A stretch of DNA of 64,000 nt, taken from the NCBI GenBank assembly GCA_963779735.1, contig CAVZZJ010000009.1, forward strand, positions 239,992 through 303,991, written 5' to 3'. Under the pieces are notes generated by a model. It was not told the DNA's origin. It did no database searches and saw only the letters and a list, made by a program, of their open reading frames with translations. Below are positions 18,528 through 27,055 of the stretch, piece by piece; positions within the stretch are counted from its first letter, which is position 1; each line of letters begins with the position of its first letter. The position numbers were made by a program, and so were the translations under genes. The stretch is from Bog-473 sp963779735. Lineage in GTDB: Bacteria; Actinomycetota; Acidimicrobiia; Acidimicrobiales; RAAP-2.

Positions 18528-19288
18528 CCCGGCAGCCGCCTCCAGAGCTGCGGGGGCAGGGCACGCAGGGCGAGGAAGATCCAGCGGAGCGTGGGCGGCA
18601 CCCAGATGACCGGCTGGTCGCGCTCGATCCCCCGCAGCACGGCGGCGGCGACGGCTGGTGGATCCACGGCGAACGGAGCCGGTCGCAGGCCGGCCGTCAT
18701 TTTGGTGCGCACGAACCCCGGCCTGACCACGTGCAGGTGCACGCCGGATCCCTCCAGGGACTGGGCGACCGCCCGGGCGAACGCATCGAGTCCGGCCTTG
18801 GCCGAGCCGTAAATGAAGTTCGCCACACGGATCCTGACCCCGGCCACCGACGACAGCACGACGACCTTCCCGTAGCCCTGTGCCCGGAGACGGTCCGCCA
18901 CTGGCCCGAGCGCCGCGGCGGGCCAGGCGAAGTTCACGGCGATGTTCTCGGCGATCCGCCGGGCGTCCGTACTGTCCTCGACCGCATTCCCCAGGTGACC
19001 CAGCGCCAACACCACCCAGTCGACGGTGTCACCCGCCGCGCGCAGACACGCGCCGACGATGTCCTCCACGTGGTCGAGGTCGAGGGCGTCGAACACGACG
19101 ATCCTGATGTCGTCCGCCCCGCCCGCCTTGGCCCTTTGTGCGGCGCGTTCGAGGGCCTCGGGGTCCCTCCCGGCCAGGACCACGGTTCGGCACCTGTCGG
19201 CCACCAGCCGGTCGACGAGCGCACCGGCAATCTCGGAGGTTCCCCCCAGCACGACCACGGACTGGGGGTGACCGAAGGCGTCCCTCAT
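18524..19288 (-). CDS. dprE2: decaprenylphospho-beta-D-erythro-pentofuranosid-2-ulose 2-reductase (DprE2)
   Basis: Short-chain dehydrogenase of 254 residues that reduces the keto-sugar made by DprE1 with NAD(P)H, giving decaprenyl-phospho-arabinose. VVVLGGTSEIAGALVDRL is the nucleotide-binding motif in the DprE2 form (GGTSEI), NFAWPAA the Asn region, VVLSSVAGVR and YGSAKAGLDAF the Ser-Tyr-Lys catalytic set. It overlaps dprE1 by four bases at its start and the NAGPA-like lipoprotein at its end. Assignment rests on the pairing with DprE1 and the DPPR synthase. Confidence 0.9.
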   Translation of the reverse strand: MRDAFGHPQSVVVLGGTSEIAGALVDRLVADRCRTVVLAGRDPEALERAAQRAKAGGADDIRIVVFDALDLDHVEDIVGACLRAAGDTVDWVVLALGHLGNAVEDSTDARRIAENIAVNFAWPAAALGPVADRLRAQGYGKVVVLSSVAGVRIRVANFIYGSAKAGLDAFARAVAQSLEGSGVHLHVVRPGFVRTKMTAGLRPAPFAVDPPAVAAAVLRGIERDQPVIWVPPTLRWIFLALRALPPQLWRRLPG

Positions 19289-20676
19289 CGTGCGCAGGCC
19301 TGTCGATCGATACCGAGGCGCCGCGAGAGATCGGAGCGGAGCAGGCCCTGGGGATCGACCTCTCGCCGTGCCGCCGCCAGCTCGCCGATCCTCGGGTACA
19401 TGAGGTCCACGAGCTCGGGCCGCAGCCGCGCGTCCTTGGCCAGGTACACCCGCCCACCGGCGCCGGCCACCAGCTCGTCCAACCGGTCGAGCAGGCCCGA
19501 GAGCCCGGGCGGTCCCAGCGGGAAGTCGAGGGCGAGCGTCCAGCCCTCCATCGGGAACGACAGGGGGCCCGGATCGCCCTCACCGAACCGCTTCAGGACG
19601 GCCATGGTCGAAGGGACGCGCGAGGCCGCCATCATGGAGATCGCCCTCCGGACGACCTCGCCCTGATCCGCCGGCACGACGAACTGGTACTGGACGAAGC
19701 CGCCCGGACCGTAGAGCAGATTCCAGTCGGCGACGGCGTCGAGGGGATGGAGGAAGGCGGTCAATGCGACGAGGGCCCCGAACTCGCGCCGCGGCGCCTT
19801 GCGGAACCACAGCTCGTTGAAGGCGCGCGCCGAACCTCGGCCCACCAAGGACACCGGCGGGCGGAAGGGAACCCGCAGACGAGCGGTTCGGGGCAGGGCT
19901 AGCGGGCGCTCGCGGAGCCGGGGACTCAAGGCATCGGCCGAGGCGTGGTCACCCCTCGTCACGACGGACCGACCGAGACCCCGTTGGTGGGGGTTGCAGT
20001 CCACCCATGCCACCGAGTACGGGTACAGGTGGTCGCTGGCCACCATGGCCGACATGGCGCCGTCGAGGTCGTCGAACCGTTCCGTGTCCACCTCCACCCA
20101 GGTCGTCTCCACCCGGCGGAGCAGCAGTGTCGCCGCCACCACCACACCCGTGAGTCCCATCGCACCGGCGGTGGCCCAGAACAGCTCGGGATCGCTCTGG
20201 GGGTCGATCGTGCGGATGCCGGTCGGTGTGACCAAGGTGAGGGAGGCCACATGGCGGCAGAAGCTTCCATGACGGTGATGGTTCTTACCGTGGACGTCGG
20301 CGGCGATCGCCCCGCCCACCGTGACCTGCCGGGTCCCGGGCGACACCGGGATGAACCAGCCCGATGGGATGGCGGCGCGGATGAGCGCGTCCAGGCTCAC
20401 TCCGCCACCCACCTCGACGCACCCGGTCTGTGGATGGATGGCTCCGATGGCGTCGAGTCTCGACGTGTCGATGACCATCCCGCCCGAGCACTGTGCGGCG
20501 TCGCCGTAGCTCCTCCCCAGTCCCCGGGCGATCATGGGCGGCCGTGCCGTCCCGCCCGCAGCACCAAGGCCGTTGGCCAAGAGCTCGGTGAGTGCACCGA
20601 GGTCGTCGGGCACCACAACCCGGCTGGCGGACGGCGCCGTGCGCCCCCAGCCGGTGAGCAAGCGTTGGGGGTTCAC
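19285..20676 (-). CDS. dprE1: decaprenylphospho-beta-D-ribofuranose 2-oxidase (DprE1)
   Basis: FAD-dependent oxidase/dehydrogenase of 463 residues of the VAO type that oxidises decaprenyl-phospho-ribose at C2. PMIARGLGRSYGDAAQCSGG is the FAD-binding motif, with WFIPVSPGTRQVTVGGAIA and DVHGKNHHRHGSF in the usual order and GPGGFVQYQFVVP near the C-terminal half. The position equal to mycobacterial Cys387 (in the G-W-N-I-C-V-D-F segment) reads EGWTLALDFP, an Ala. GTG at 20676 overlaps the DPPR synthase stop (GTGA); the longer open frame upstream is inside that gene. Reoxidation of the flavin needs an acceptor, perhaps supplied by the redox genes upstream in the operon. Confidence 0.92.
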   Translation of the reverse strand: MNPQRLLTGWGRTAPSASRVVVPDDLGALTELLANGLGAAGGTARPPMIARGLGRSYGDAAQCSGGMVIDTSRLDAIGAIHPQTGCVEVGGGVSLDALIRAAIPSGWFIPVSPGTRQVTVGGAIAADVHGKNHHRHGSFCRHVASLTLVTPTGIRTIDPQSDPELFWATAGAMGLTGVVVAATLLLRRVETTWVEVDTERFDDLDGAMSAMVASDHLYPYSVAWVDCNPHQRGLGRSVVTRGDHASADALSPRLRERPLALPRTARLRVPFRPPVSLVGRGSARAFNELWFRKAPRREFGALVALTAFLHPLDAVADWNLLYGPGGFVQYQFVVPADQGEVVRRAISMMAASRVPSTMAVLKRFGEGDPGPLSFPMEGWTLALDFPLGPPGLSGLLDRLDELVAGAGGRVYLAKDARLRPELVDLMYPRIGELAAARREVDPQGLLRSDLSRRLGIDRQACAR

Positions 20677-21641
20677 CCGTAAATCCCGATGGCGAACAGC
20701 CCGATCCACAGCGCCCCGAGTCCCTGCAGGAGGTGGTCGTGGAAGACCAGGTCCTCCGGCGCGTCGACCAGCCCGGCGTCGACCAGCCGCAACATGTGCA
20801 GGACGCCCAGGATGATAGGGACCACCGAGAGCTGAATCCACACATAGTGGTGCGCGGCGTGGGACAGCAGTCCCGCCTTGTCGAAGGCCCACAGGCAGTA
20901 GGCGGTGACGGTGACCGACGCGGTCAGCGTCAGGGCCGATCGCAGGAAGGACGCCGTGTAGACCTCGAGCACATGGCGATGCTGCCCAGCCGTCTCGCCC
21001 AGACGTAGGTACTCCCCCAGGCGTTTGCCGACGACGACGAACAGCGCGCCGAAGGAGGCGACGGCCACGAACCAGCTGGACAGTGGGATGTGGGTGGCCA
21101 CACCGCCCGCCACGGCACGGAGAAGAAAGCCCGACGCCACCGCCGCCAGCTCAATGACCGGCTCGCGCTTCAACCTGAGCGTGTAGGCGAAGCTTATGAC
21201 GAGGTAGACCGCCATGAGGACGACGAGATCCCGGCGCGCCACGAACCACGATGCCGCCAAGGCGCCTCCGATGAGCCCCGAAGCGATGGGCACGGCGAGA
21301 CGCGGGGAGAGGGCGCCTCGGGCGATCGGCCGATGGCGCTTAACGGGATGGTTCCGATCGGCCCCGGCGTCGATGACGTCGTTGACCAGGTAGACGCCCG
21401 AGGCAGTGGCACAGAAGATCCCGAAGGCGCCCAGAGTATGGAGGAGGTCGTTGCGGTGAGCGAGGACGCCCGCCGCCGCCGGCGCCACGAAGACCAGGGC
21501 GTTCTTCGCCCACTGTCGTGGACGCATGCTGGCGAGGACGTCGGAGAGGACCCCGGTGGCGGTCGCCGCCCGACCGGACGCGCCGGTCAAGGCGTCAATT
21601 CCCGGCAAGAACACCTCGGCCATTTCGTCCCGCGTGCTCAC
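20673..21641 (-). CDS. decaprenyl-phosphate phosphoribosyltransferase (UbiA family)
   Basis: Polytopic membrane prenyltransferase of 322 residues, equivalent to mycobacterial DPPR synthase (Rv3806c/UbiA), which joins PRPP to decaprenyl phosphate. The first Asp-rich motif is YLVNDVIDAGADRNHPVK followed by RPIARG; the second region is YTLRLKREPVIELAAVASGF. About eight to nine membrane segments are seen between residues 45 and 320. Start is GTG at 21641, one base after the stop of the NAGPA-like gene. The DPPR phosphatase that should act before DprE1 is not in the operon. Confidence 0.9.
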   Translation of the reverse strand: MSTRDEMAEVFLPGIDALTGASGRAATATGVLSDVLASMRPRQWAKNALVFVAPAAAGVLAHRNDLLHTLGAFGIFCATASGVYLVNDVIDAGADRNHPVKRHRPIARGALSPRLAVPIASGLIGGALAASWFVARRDLVVLMAVYLVISFAYTLRLKREPVIELAAVASGFLLRAVAGGVATHIPLSSWFVAVASFGALFVVVGKRLGEYLRLGETAGQHRHVLEVYTASFLRSALTLTASVTVTAYCLWAFDKAGLLSHAAHHYVWIQLSVVPIILGVLHMLRLVDAGLVDAPEDLVFHDHLLQGLGALWIGLFAIGIYG

Positions 21642-21642
21642 C

Positions 21643-22926
21643 TCAGGATCTCACCGCGGCGGACATGGTGATGAAGTCCCTCGCCCACCAGGATTCGAAG
21701 TACCGGGCCGGGGTCCCCGTCATTGCGGGAAGCAGCTCGGTGCCGTTGGCTCCCGACGCCGGCCCGCTCGGCGTCGCCGGCTGGTACACCGAGTAGTTGA
21801 CCCAGTCGGTGTTGATGTCGAGCTCCATGGCCCGCACGGCGCCCGCGCGGACCAGGAGATCGGCCAGGTCGGTGATGTTGAGCCCCGGGCCGCCCACATA
21901 GACGAGGGCACCGTCGGCGGTGACCCCGATGCCCGAGCGCCAGACGTAGATCTGATTGCCCAGGGTGTCTCCCCACTGCGTCGTGTCAGCAGCGTCGAGG
22001 CCGGGAACCGGCTTGCCCCCATCGACCAGGAGTTCGAGGTTCTGGCGGACAGACACGACGTTCGGGGTCATGGTGACGTCGCGGCCCCACTCACCGACCG
22101 TCGCCGTTCCGTTGCGGTAGATGACGAACGACGCCGCACCGGCCCGAAGGGGGAGGATCGCCTTGCCCTCCGTGTAGTACCCGCCGTTGGCGTCGCTCAT
22201 TAAGAAGCCGGCGTTGAACGCAGCAACAAGGCTGTCGGCCGCTCCGAGCTGCACCGGCGCCGTGTAGGTGTAGGGGCCGCCCCCGGGGATCTGGCTGCCC
22301 GAGTACAGCGTGGCCTTCAACAGCTTGGTGTCCATCCACGCCACGCCGACCACGTAACTGGTGTGGACGGCGTCGGGCCTGAGCGTCGTCTCGTAGATCG
22401 CCGGGAGGCCCCCGACCAGCCGGCCCGCCGGCGACCACTGGCCCTCTCCGGCGATGGGTGGACTGGCCAAGGGCACGATCGGAGCGGGCGGCGCCAGATG
22501 GGGGGGGCCCGTGGCGACGAGGGCCACCGACTTGTGGGGCACGCGTATGGCCCCAGCAGGGGGCTTTCCGCCGATCGGCGGTGGATGATGGCTGTACCAC
22601 TCCTTTTCCACCCAGTTCACGAGGCCGGCACCGCCGTGCTCGCGGGCCCATTCGGAGAACCGGGACGCGAACGAGCTTCCGAGAGCCGGGTTGAGGAGCG
22701 CCCCTCCGAGCGAGACGCCGGTCCAGATGATGAAGACGGCGAGCACCAGCGCTATGGCCACCTTGAGCCGACGACGCCGGTACACCCCTCGGGCTCGCGG
22801 GGATCGCCGAGGGGGACGGGTGCCCCCCAAGGAACGTGGCCGGTCGGCATCGCGAGATCCGGTTGGTCGTGAGAGGTCGAGGTCGAGGTCGTCGTCGATC
22901 TGGTCGTCTACGAGGTCAGGGTTCAT
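21643..22926 (-). CDS. membrane-anchored phosphodiester glycosidase (NAGPA-like) family protein
   Basis: Protein of about 427 residues with an acidic N-terminus (DDQIDDDLDLDL), an Arg-rich stretch, one membrane helix at about 58-76 and a large outside part. The C-terminal 250 residues resemble the 17550-18527 lipoprotein: FNAGFLMSDANGGYY, SVRQNLELLVDGG, TQWGDTLGNQ and AMELDINTDWVNYSVYQP. ATG at 22926 overlaps the ferredoxin stop (ATGA). Family knowledge suggests hydrolysis of a sugar phosphodiester; it could act on a lipid-linked or wall-linked glycan made with the arabinose donor, but that is inference. Confidence 0.85.
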   Translation of the reverse strand: MNPDLVDDQIDDDLDLDLSRPTGSRDADRPRSLGGTRPPRRSPRARGVYRRRRLKVAIALVLAVFIIWTGVSLGGALLNPALGSSFASRFSEWAREHGGAGLVNWVEKEWYSHHPPPIGGKPPAGAIRVPHKSVALVATGPPHLAPPAPIVPLASPPIAGEGQWSPAGRLVGGLPAIYETTLRPDAVHTSYVVGVAWMDTKLLKATLYSGSQIPGGGPYTYTAPVQLGAADSLVAAFNAGFLMSDANGGYYTEGKAILPLRAGAASFVIYRNGTATVGEWGRDVTMTPNVVSVRQNLELLVDGGKPVPGLDAADTTQWGDTLGNQIYVWRSGIGVTADGALVYVGGPGLNITDLADLLVRAGAVRAMELDINTDWVNYSVYQPATPSGPASGANGTELLPAMTGTPARYFESWWARDFITMSAAVRS

Positions 22927-23198
22927 TGGCGGCGCTCCACCAGGTGGAGGGCCAGCCGCGGGCACGCGGCGACCGCCCGCTGGGCGTGATCGCTCAGCAC
23001 CAGCGGTATCTCCTCGCCGTCAATGATCGGATAGCCCCACCGGTCGATCGTGACCCGCTCGGGGAACAGCTCCGCGCACACGCCGCGCCCGTCGCACGAC
23101 GTGGGGTCGACCACGAGCGTGAGCCGCCACCGCGGCACCGGCGCGCCGTTCACCCGGGCACCTTGCACACCTTGCACACTGACCCTACGAGCCTCCAT
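22923..23198 (-). CDS. ferredoxin, single cluster of probable 3Fe-4S type
   Basis: Small acidic electron carrier of 91 residues. Cluster ligands are seen in DPTSCDGRGVCAELFPE and in AVAACPRLALHL. The pattern is C-x5-C ... C-P: where a 4Fe-4S ferredoxin has a Cys three residues after the first, this one has Arg, as in many actinobacterial 3Fe-4S ferredoxins. ATG at 23198 overlaps the NuoF-like stop (TGATG); GTG at 23201 is a possible alternative. It probably passes electrons between the NuoF-like protein and the membrane partner. Confidence 0.85.
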   Translation of the reverse strand: MEARRVSVQGVQGARVNGAPVPRWRLTLVVDPTSCDGRGVCAELFPERVTIDRWGYPIIDGEEIPLVLSDHAQRAVAACPRLALHLVERRQ

Positions 23199-24505
23199 CA
23201 CCGGCCCCATCCGGTCGATGATGGGCAGGGCAAGTACGCCGGTCGGTTGATCGCGTCGCACGGACCACGGCGGAAGTGCCTGTCCACGTCCTCGTCGAAG
23301 ACGGCGATGGCGGAGCGCACGAAGCGCGTGACGCCGTCGGGGTGCCGGCACGCACCTCTCCCTTCGATCAGATTGCACAGTTCGACGATGGGCGGGAAGC
23401 GACCGCGCAACGTTGCGGGACGGAAGGCGAGCAGCTGGAGTTGGCCGGCGAGGTCGGCCAGACCGTACCGGCAGGGACCGCACTGCCCCGCCCCCTGCTG
23501 CTCCATGTAGCGGACCACCCGAGCCGCTTCGGCCAGTGGACAGCACGAGCGAGGGAGGAGGGCCACAACCCCGGCGCCCAGCGAGGAGTTCTGCCGGCGG
23601 GCCCACTCCTCGGTGAGACTCCCCTCAAGAAGGGCGGAAGCGGGGACCCATCCTCCGCCGTAGCCGCCGAGCAGGGCCCCCCAGTACCGGCCGACGTCCT
23701 CGGTCGCCAGGTGCAGGAGATCGCGCAAGGCCACGCCGAGGGGGGCCTCGACGACCACCGGCTCGGCCCACCGGCCGGTGATGGTGGCCAGCATCGTTCC
23801 CGGAGAGTCCGCCGTCCCCACCGAGCGGAACCATTGACCCCCGTACCTGCTGATCATCGCCACATGGGCGAGCGACTCCACGTTCTGCACCAGGGTGGGA
23901 CGGCCCCGCACGCCGCGCTCGCGAATGGTCTGCAGCCCGACGAAGGTGGGCACGGCGGGACCGTCGTTGAGGGCACGGACGACGGCGGTCTCCTGCCCGG
24001 CGAGATAGGCATCGCCGGCCGCGACGACTTCGATCTTCACCGGGTCGATGCCCGAGCGACTCCGTGCCTGCACGCACCGGCTGACGCGGTCGACGTGACG
24101 CAGCGGGATGAAGACCACGACCCGATGGGCATCGAGCGTCGCCGCGGCGAGCGACGCCCCGTCGAGCACCAGGTGGGGCGAGTGCGTCAGCAGGAACCCG
24201 TCCTTCCGGCTGGCCGGCTCTCCTTCGGAGCCGTTGGCCACCACGACGGATCGGCGAGATCCGTCGCGTATGCCGCGCCACTTCTTCCCGACGGGGAACC
24301 AGGCCCCTCCATGGCCGCGCAGGCCGCTCGAGTCGAGCTCGTCGAGCAGCGTCAACCGGGCGCCACGCAGCGGCAGTGCCCCCCAGTGCGCCACGTGCGC
24401 CTCCAGATCGACCACCGAGTCGGGCGATTCGAGGGCGCTCAGCAGGCGCGGGAACGCTGGAGCCTGGGGCAGGGTGGCGGTCGACGAGGCCAAGCGGGCT
24501 CTCAT
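23198..24505 (-). CDS. NuoF-like NADH:acceptor oxidoreductase subunit
   Basis: Flavin/iron-sulfur protein of 435 residues related to the NADH-binding subunit of complex I. It has the FMN/NADH glycine-rich region LRGHGGAWFPVGKKW, the motif VVVANGSEGEPASRKD, a SLBB-like middle, and a C-terminal iron-sulfur part GAGQCGPCRYG followed by RGACRHPDG. Relative to NuoF (S-C-G-x-C-x-P-C-R) the first Cys of the cluster is Ala, leaving three obvious ligands. No other complex I subunit is adjacent. Its place between a ferric-reductase-like protein and a ferredoxin suggests NAD(P)H-linked electron input to a membrane redox chain. Confidence 0.85.
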   Translation of the reverse strand: MRARLASSTATLPQAPAFPRLLSALESPDSVVDLEAHVAHWGALPLRGARLTLLDELDSSGLRGHGGAWFPVGKKWRGIRDGSRRSVVVANGSEGEPASRKDGFLLTHSPHLVLDGASLAAATLDAHRVVVFIPLRHVDRVSRCVQARSRSGIDPVKIEVVAAGDAYLAGQETAVVRALNDGPAVPTFVGLQTIRERGVRGRPTLVQNVESLAHVAMISRYGGQWFRSVGTADSPGTMLATITGRWAEPVVVEAPLGVALRDLLHLATEDVGRYWGALLGGYGGGWVPASALLEGSLTEEWARRQNSSLGAGVVALLPRSCCPLAEAARVVRYMEQQGAGQCGPCRYGLADLAGQLQLLAFRPATLRGRFPPIVELCNLIEGRGACRHPDGVTRFVRSAIAVFDEDVDRHFRRGPCDAINRPAYLPCPSSTGWGR

Positions 24506-25635
24506 TATCGACCTCCCGAAGATCCGCTCACGGTTCCACTGACGCTGCCGGCAGACTGGTCGATGTTGAGCAGCATCTGGAGGTTGATCGGTCCGCTCGG
24601 CCCGCGCACCGTGGCCGCCACGTTGGAGCCGTCGAGTGCGGTCACCGCGCCCTGGGCGTCGCCGAAGACGACCTGGCTGCTCGACATCGCCACGCCACCG
24701 TTGACCGCCGTGCCCATCAGCTTGACGACCAGGGGGGCACCCGAGCCCTGCACCTGCATGGCGAGGACCACCTCCACCTCACCGGCGGCGTTCGGGCTCG
24801 AGGACTGGATGGTCCCGGTCACATTGGCCGTGAAGGGCACGGCGGGGGTGCCCGCCGGCGAGGACGCCACGCCCTTCGAGGTCGCTGGCCCGGCCGCGCT
24901 GCCACTCGGGACGCTCGCGGACTTCACGGCGAAATGAGCGTTGATCTCCGCCAGTACGGCCGCGGAGGTTCCCGCCCGCTTCGACCACCCGGGCTGGAGC
25001 GGTCCGGCTATGGCGAAAGCGCCGATACCGATCACCAGCACGGTCGCCACGCCCGCGGCAGCGAGACGACGCGCGCTCGGAACACCGCGGGCGGCCATGA
25101 GCCGCCAGGCCAGCGCGCCGACCACCGACCCGATGCAGACGACGTTGATAAGCACCGTGATCGACAGGCGCGCATCGGTGCCGCTCCCCAGACCGTGCAG
25201 GACGGCTATGGGCCAGCAGGCGTAGGCCAGATAGTGCACGCCCCGCCAGGTACGGACGCCGATGCGTCCACGCAGCCCGCTGGTGATGGCCACGGCGAGC
25301 AACAGGTCGAAGGCCAGTGCCCCCAGACCGATCCACAGCGGACGGTAGGGCGAGAGAAGCGGCACGAACGCGTCCAGGTAGCCGATGGGGACGAACCCGT
25401 CGGCGACGGTCGTCAGGATATGGAGGGCGATCAGCACGATGCAGAACAGCGAGAGATTGCGGTGTACCGCTTGGGAGAGGAACCTCGGCCACCGGGCCGC
25501 CGTCCAACCCACCGAGGCGACGAGGCCGAGGACGACGGTGGCCGAGAGCAGGACCAGCGAGACGAGACCGGTGGCGCGCGTCAGGTACCACAGGGCCGTC
25601 CCGTTGTGGACGACGACAGCGAGGGTGGCGGTCAT
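24505..25635 (-). CDS. ferric reductase-like transmembrane protein with extracytoplasmic C-terminal domain
   Basis: Membrane protein of 376 residues. Six or seven helices lie in residues 10-220 with His residues in positions expected for heme b ligands (QAVHRNLSLF, LIALHILTTV, RGVHYLAYACW, AVLHGLGSG), as in YedZ/ferric-reductase-like domains. The C-terminal 150 residues are Ser/Thr/Ala-rich and beta-strand-like (GTIQSSSPNAAGEVEVVL, LQMLLNID), without Cys, and probably face outwards. ATG at 25635 overlaps the ApbE stop. It likely passes electrons across the membrane from the NuoF-like/ferredoxin pair. Confidence 0.85.
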   Translation of the reverse strand: MTATLAVVVHNGTALWYLTRATGLVSLVLLSATVVLGLVASVGWTAARWPRFLSQAVHRNLSLFCIVLIALHILTTVADGFVPIGYLDAFVPLLSPYRPLWIGLGALAFDLLLAVAITSGLRGRIGVRTWRGVHYLAYACWPIAVLHGLGSGTDARLSITVLINVVCIGSVVGALAWRLMAARGVPSARRLAAAGVATVLVIGIGAFAIAGPLQPGWSKRAGTSAAVLAEINAHFAVKSASVPSGSAAGPATSKGVASSPAGTPAVPFTANVTGTIQSSSPNAAGEVEVVLAMQVQGSGAPLVVKLMGTAVNGGVAMSSSQVVFGDAQGAVTALDGSNVAATVRGPSGPINLQMLLNIDQSAGSVSGTVSGSSGGR

Positions 25636-26606
25636 CGGACGTGCCCCACCGCCTCGGGCTGCGACGCGACAGCAGCCGGCCATCCGGCGACCCGCACGAC
25701 GGTGCCGTCCAGGGCGACCAGCCGGGCCGGAAGGTTGAGTGCCGCCAGCCAGTCCTCCGCGCCGGAGCCCTTGACCATGGCGGCCGTCGACGCGGCGTTG
25801 GCGTCGACGCACGATGCCGCCGCCACCGTGACCGTGCGCCACACCGGCGTGGGTGGCAGCCCAGTCGACGGGTCGACGATGTGGTGGACGAGGTCGTGTC
25901 CCACCCGCCACCGCCTCGACATGATGCCCGAGGTGGCCAGCCCACCGGAGGCGATCGCCACCGTTTCGGACGCCTTGGCCGCGCCGCTCACATCGGCCAG
26001 GCCGGTACAGAACCCCCCAGCAGGTGGTGGTCCGGCCACGGAGATGTCCCCTCCCAGAGAGACAAGGACCCCGCAACCGAACGTCGCCGCCACCCGTTGG
26101 GCGATGCGGTCCGCCGTGAGCGCCTTGGCGCTGGCACCGAGGTCGATCACCGTGCCCGCCGGCACCCGCACCGTCCCGCTGGCCCGGTCGAGCTCGACGC
26201 TCCGCCAGCCCGGCACGGGACCGGGCTCGGGCAGGTCCGCCGGAATTCCGGCGCCGATGGCCGCGAAGTCACGGTCGTAGCCGAGCCGGTTCATGGCAGC
26301 GCCCACCGTGGGGTCGACAGCGCCGCCGGTGGCTGCGGCGACACGGAGCGCGACCGCCACCGCCTCGAAGAGGCACGGGCTGACGCTGATAGGACGCCCC
26401 TCGGCCCGGTGCACCAGCGCGATCTCTGCGTCAGGGCGGAACCGGCTGGCGGCGCGGTCGACCCGGTCGAGCTCCTCGTGGACGATGGCGGCGGCGCCGA
26501 CGACCGAATCCGGGTCGGTCAGCACGATCTCGGCCAGACATCCAAGCCCGTGGGTCCGGTAGATGCCCCGGGAGTCCATGGACCGTGCGGCGACAGAGAG
26601 TGTCAA
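25632..26606 (-). CDS. apbE: FAD:protein FMN transferase (ApbE family)
   Basis: Flavin transferase of 324 residues that attaches FMN from FAD to a Thr/Ser of target proteins outside or inside the membrane. Motifs: VDPTVGAAMNRLGYD, VIDLGASAKALTADRIA, VLVSLGGDISVAG, HHIVDPSTGLPP and the metal-site region ASCVDANAASTAAMV. No lipobox is visible, so the site of action is unclear. It overlaps the small membrane protein gene upstream (ATGA). No FMN-binding-domain target is in this operon; the likely target is the protein at 30776-31312 in the divergent cluster. Confidence 0.92.
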   Translation of the reverse strand: MTLSVAARSMDSRGIYRTHGLGCLAEIVLTDPDSVVGAAAIVHEELDRVDRAASRFRPDAEIALVHRAEGRPISVSPCLFEAVAVALRVAAATGGAVDPTVGAAMNRLGYDRDFAAIGAGIPADLPEPGPVPGWRSVELDRASGTVRVPAGTVIDLGASAKALTADRIAQRVAATFGCGVLVSLGGDISVAGPPPAGGFCTGLADVSGAAKASETVAIASGGLATSGIMSRRWRVGHDLVHHIVDPSTGLPPTPVWRTVTVAAASCVDANAASTAAMVKGSGAEDWLAALNLPARLVALDGTVVRVAGWPAAVASQPEAVGHVR

Positions 26607-26902
26607 GACGCTCCCGAGACGACCGAGGCCGGTTGCTGTGTCGGCACGGGCGCCGACGAGGGTGGCGCCAGCTGGCTGGTTCCCGAGGAGCTCGTCGACT
26701 GGTTCTGGGTCGACTGGCTCTGGGTCGCAGCGTGGTGGCCCGGAAGGGCCTTGCTGAGGTAGAGCCCCAAGACCCCGGTCATCACGAGCGCTGCAGTCAC
26801 GATGGACCGGTTGATCGTGGCGAGGCGGCTCAGGGCGTCATCTCGGCGAAGCCGGGCCACGCGGGTATGGTCCTGTGCCGGGCGTTGGCTCCTGTGTGCC
26901 AT
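26603..26902 (-). CDS. small membrane protein, first gene of the redox/arabinan operon
   Basis: Protein of 99 residues: Arg-rich cytosolic N-terminus, one helix (about 34-51, IVTAALVMTGVLGLYLS), then a Ser/Gln/Thr/Pro-rich outside tail with repeats of STQNQST-type. Not a recognised family. It overlaps apbE by four bases, which supports translation. Its role could be anchoring or spacing of the redox complex; this is a guess from position. Confidence 0.7.
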   Translation of the reverse strand: MAHRSQRPAQDHTRVARLRRDDALSRLATINRSIVTAALVMTGVLGLYLSKALPGHHAATQSQSTQNQSTSSSGTSQLAPPSSAPVPTQQPASVVSGAS

Positions 26903-27055
26903 GCCATGAACGTTACGGAGCGATCCTGACGTCTACATGAAGCGAAGGAGGTCACGGTCGAATTCGACAGACCGCCCATGTCGCAACGTGAGTGGCTCTC
27001 GACGCGAGACCACCGGCCGGGCGAGGCGAAGGAGGATGACGCCGCGCACTCTGCC

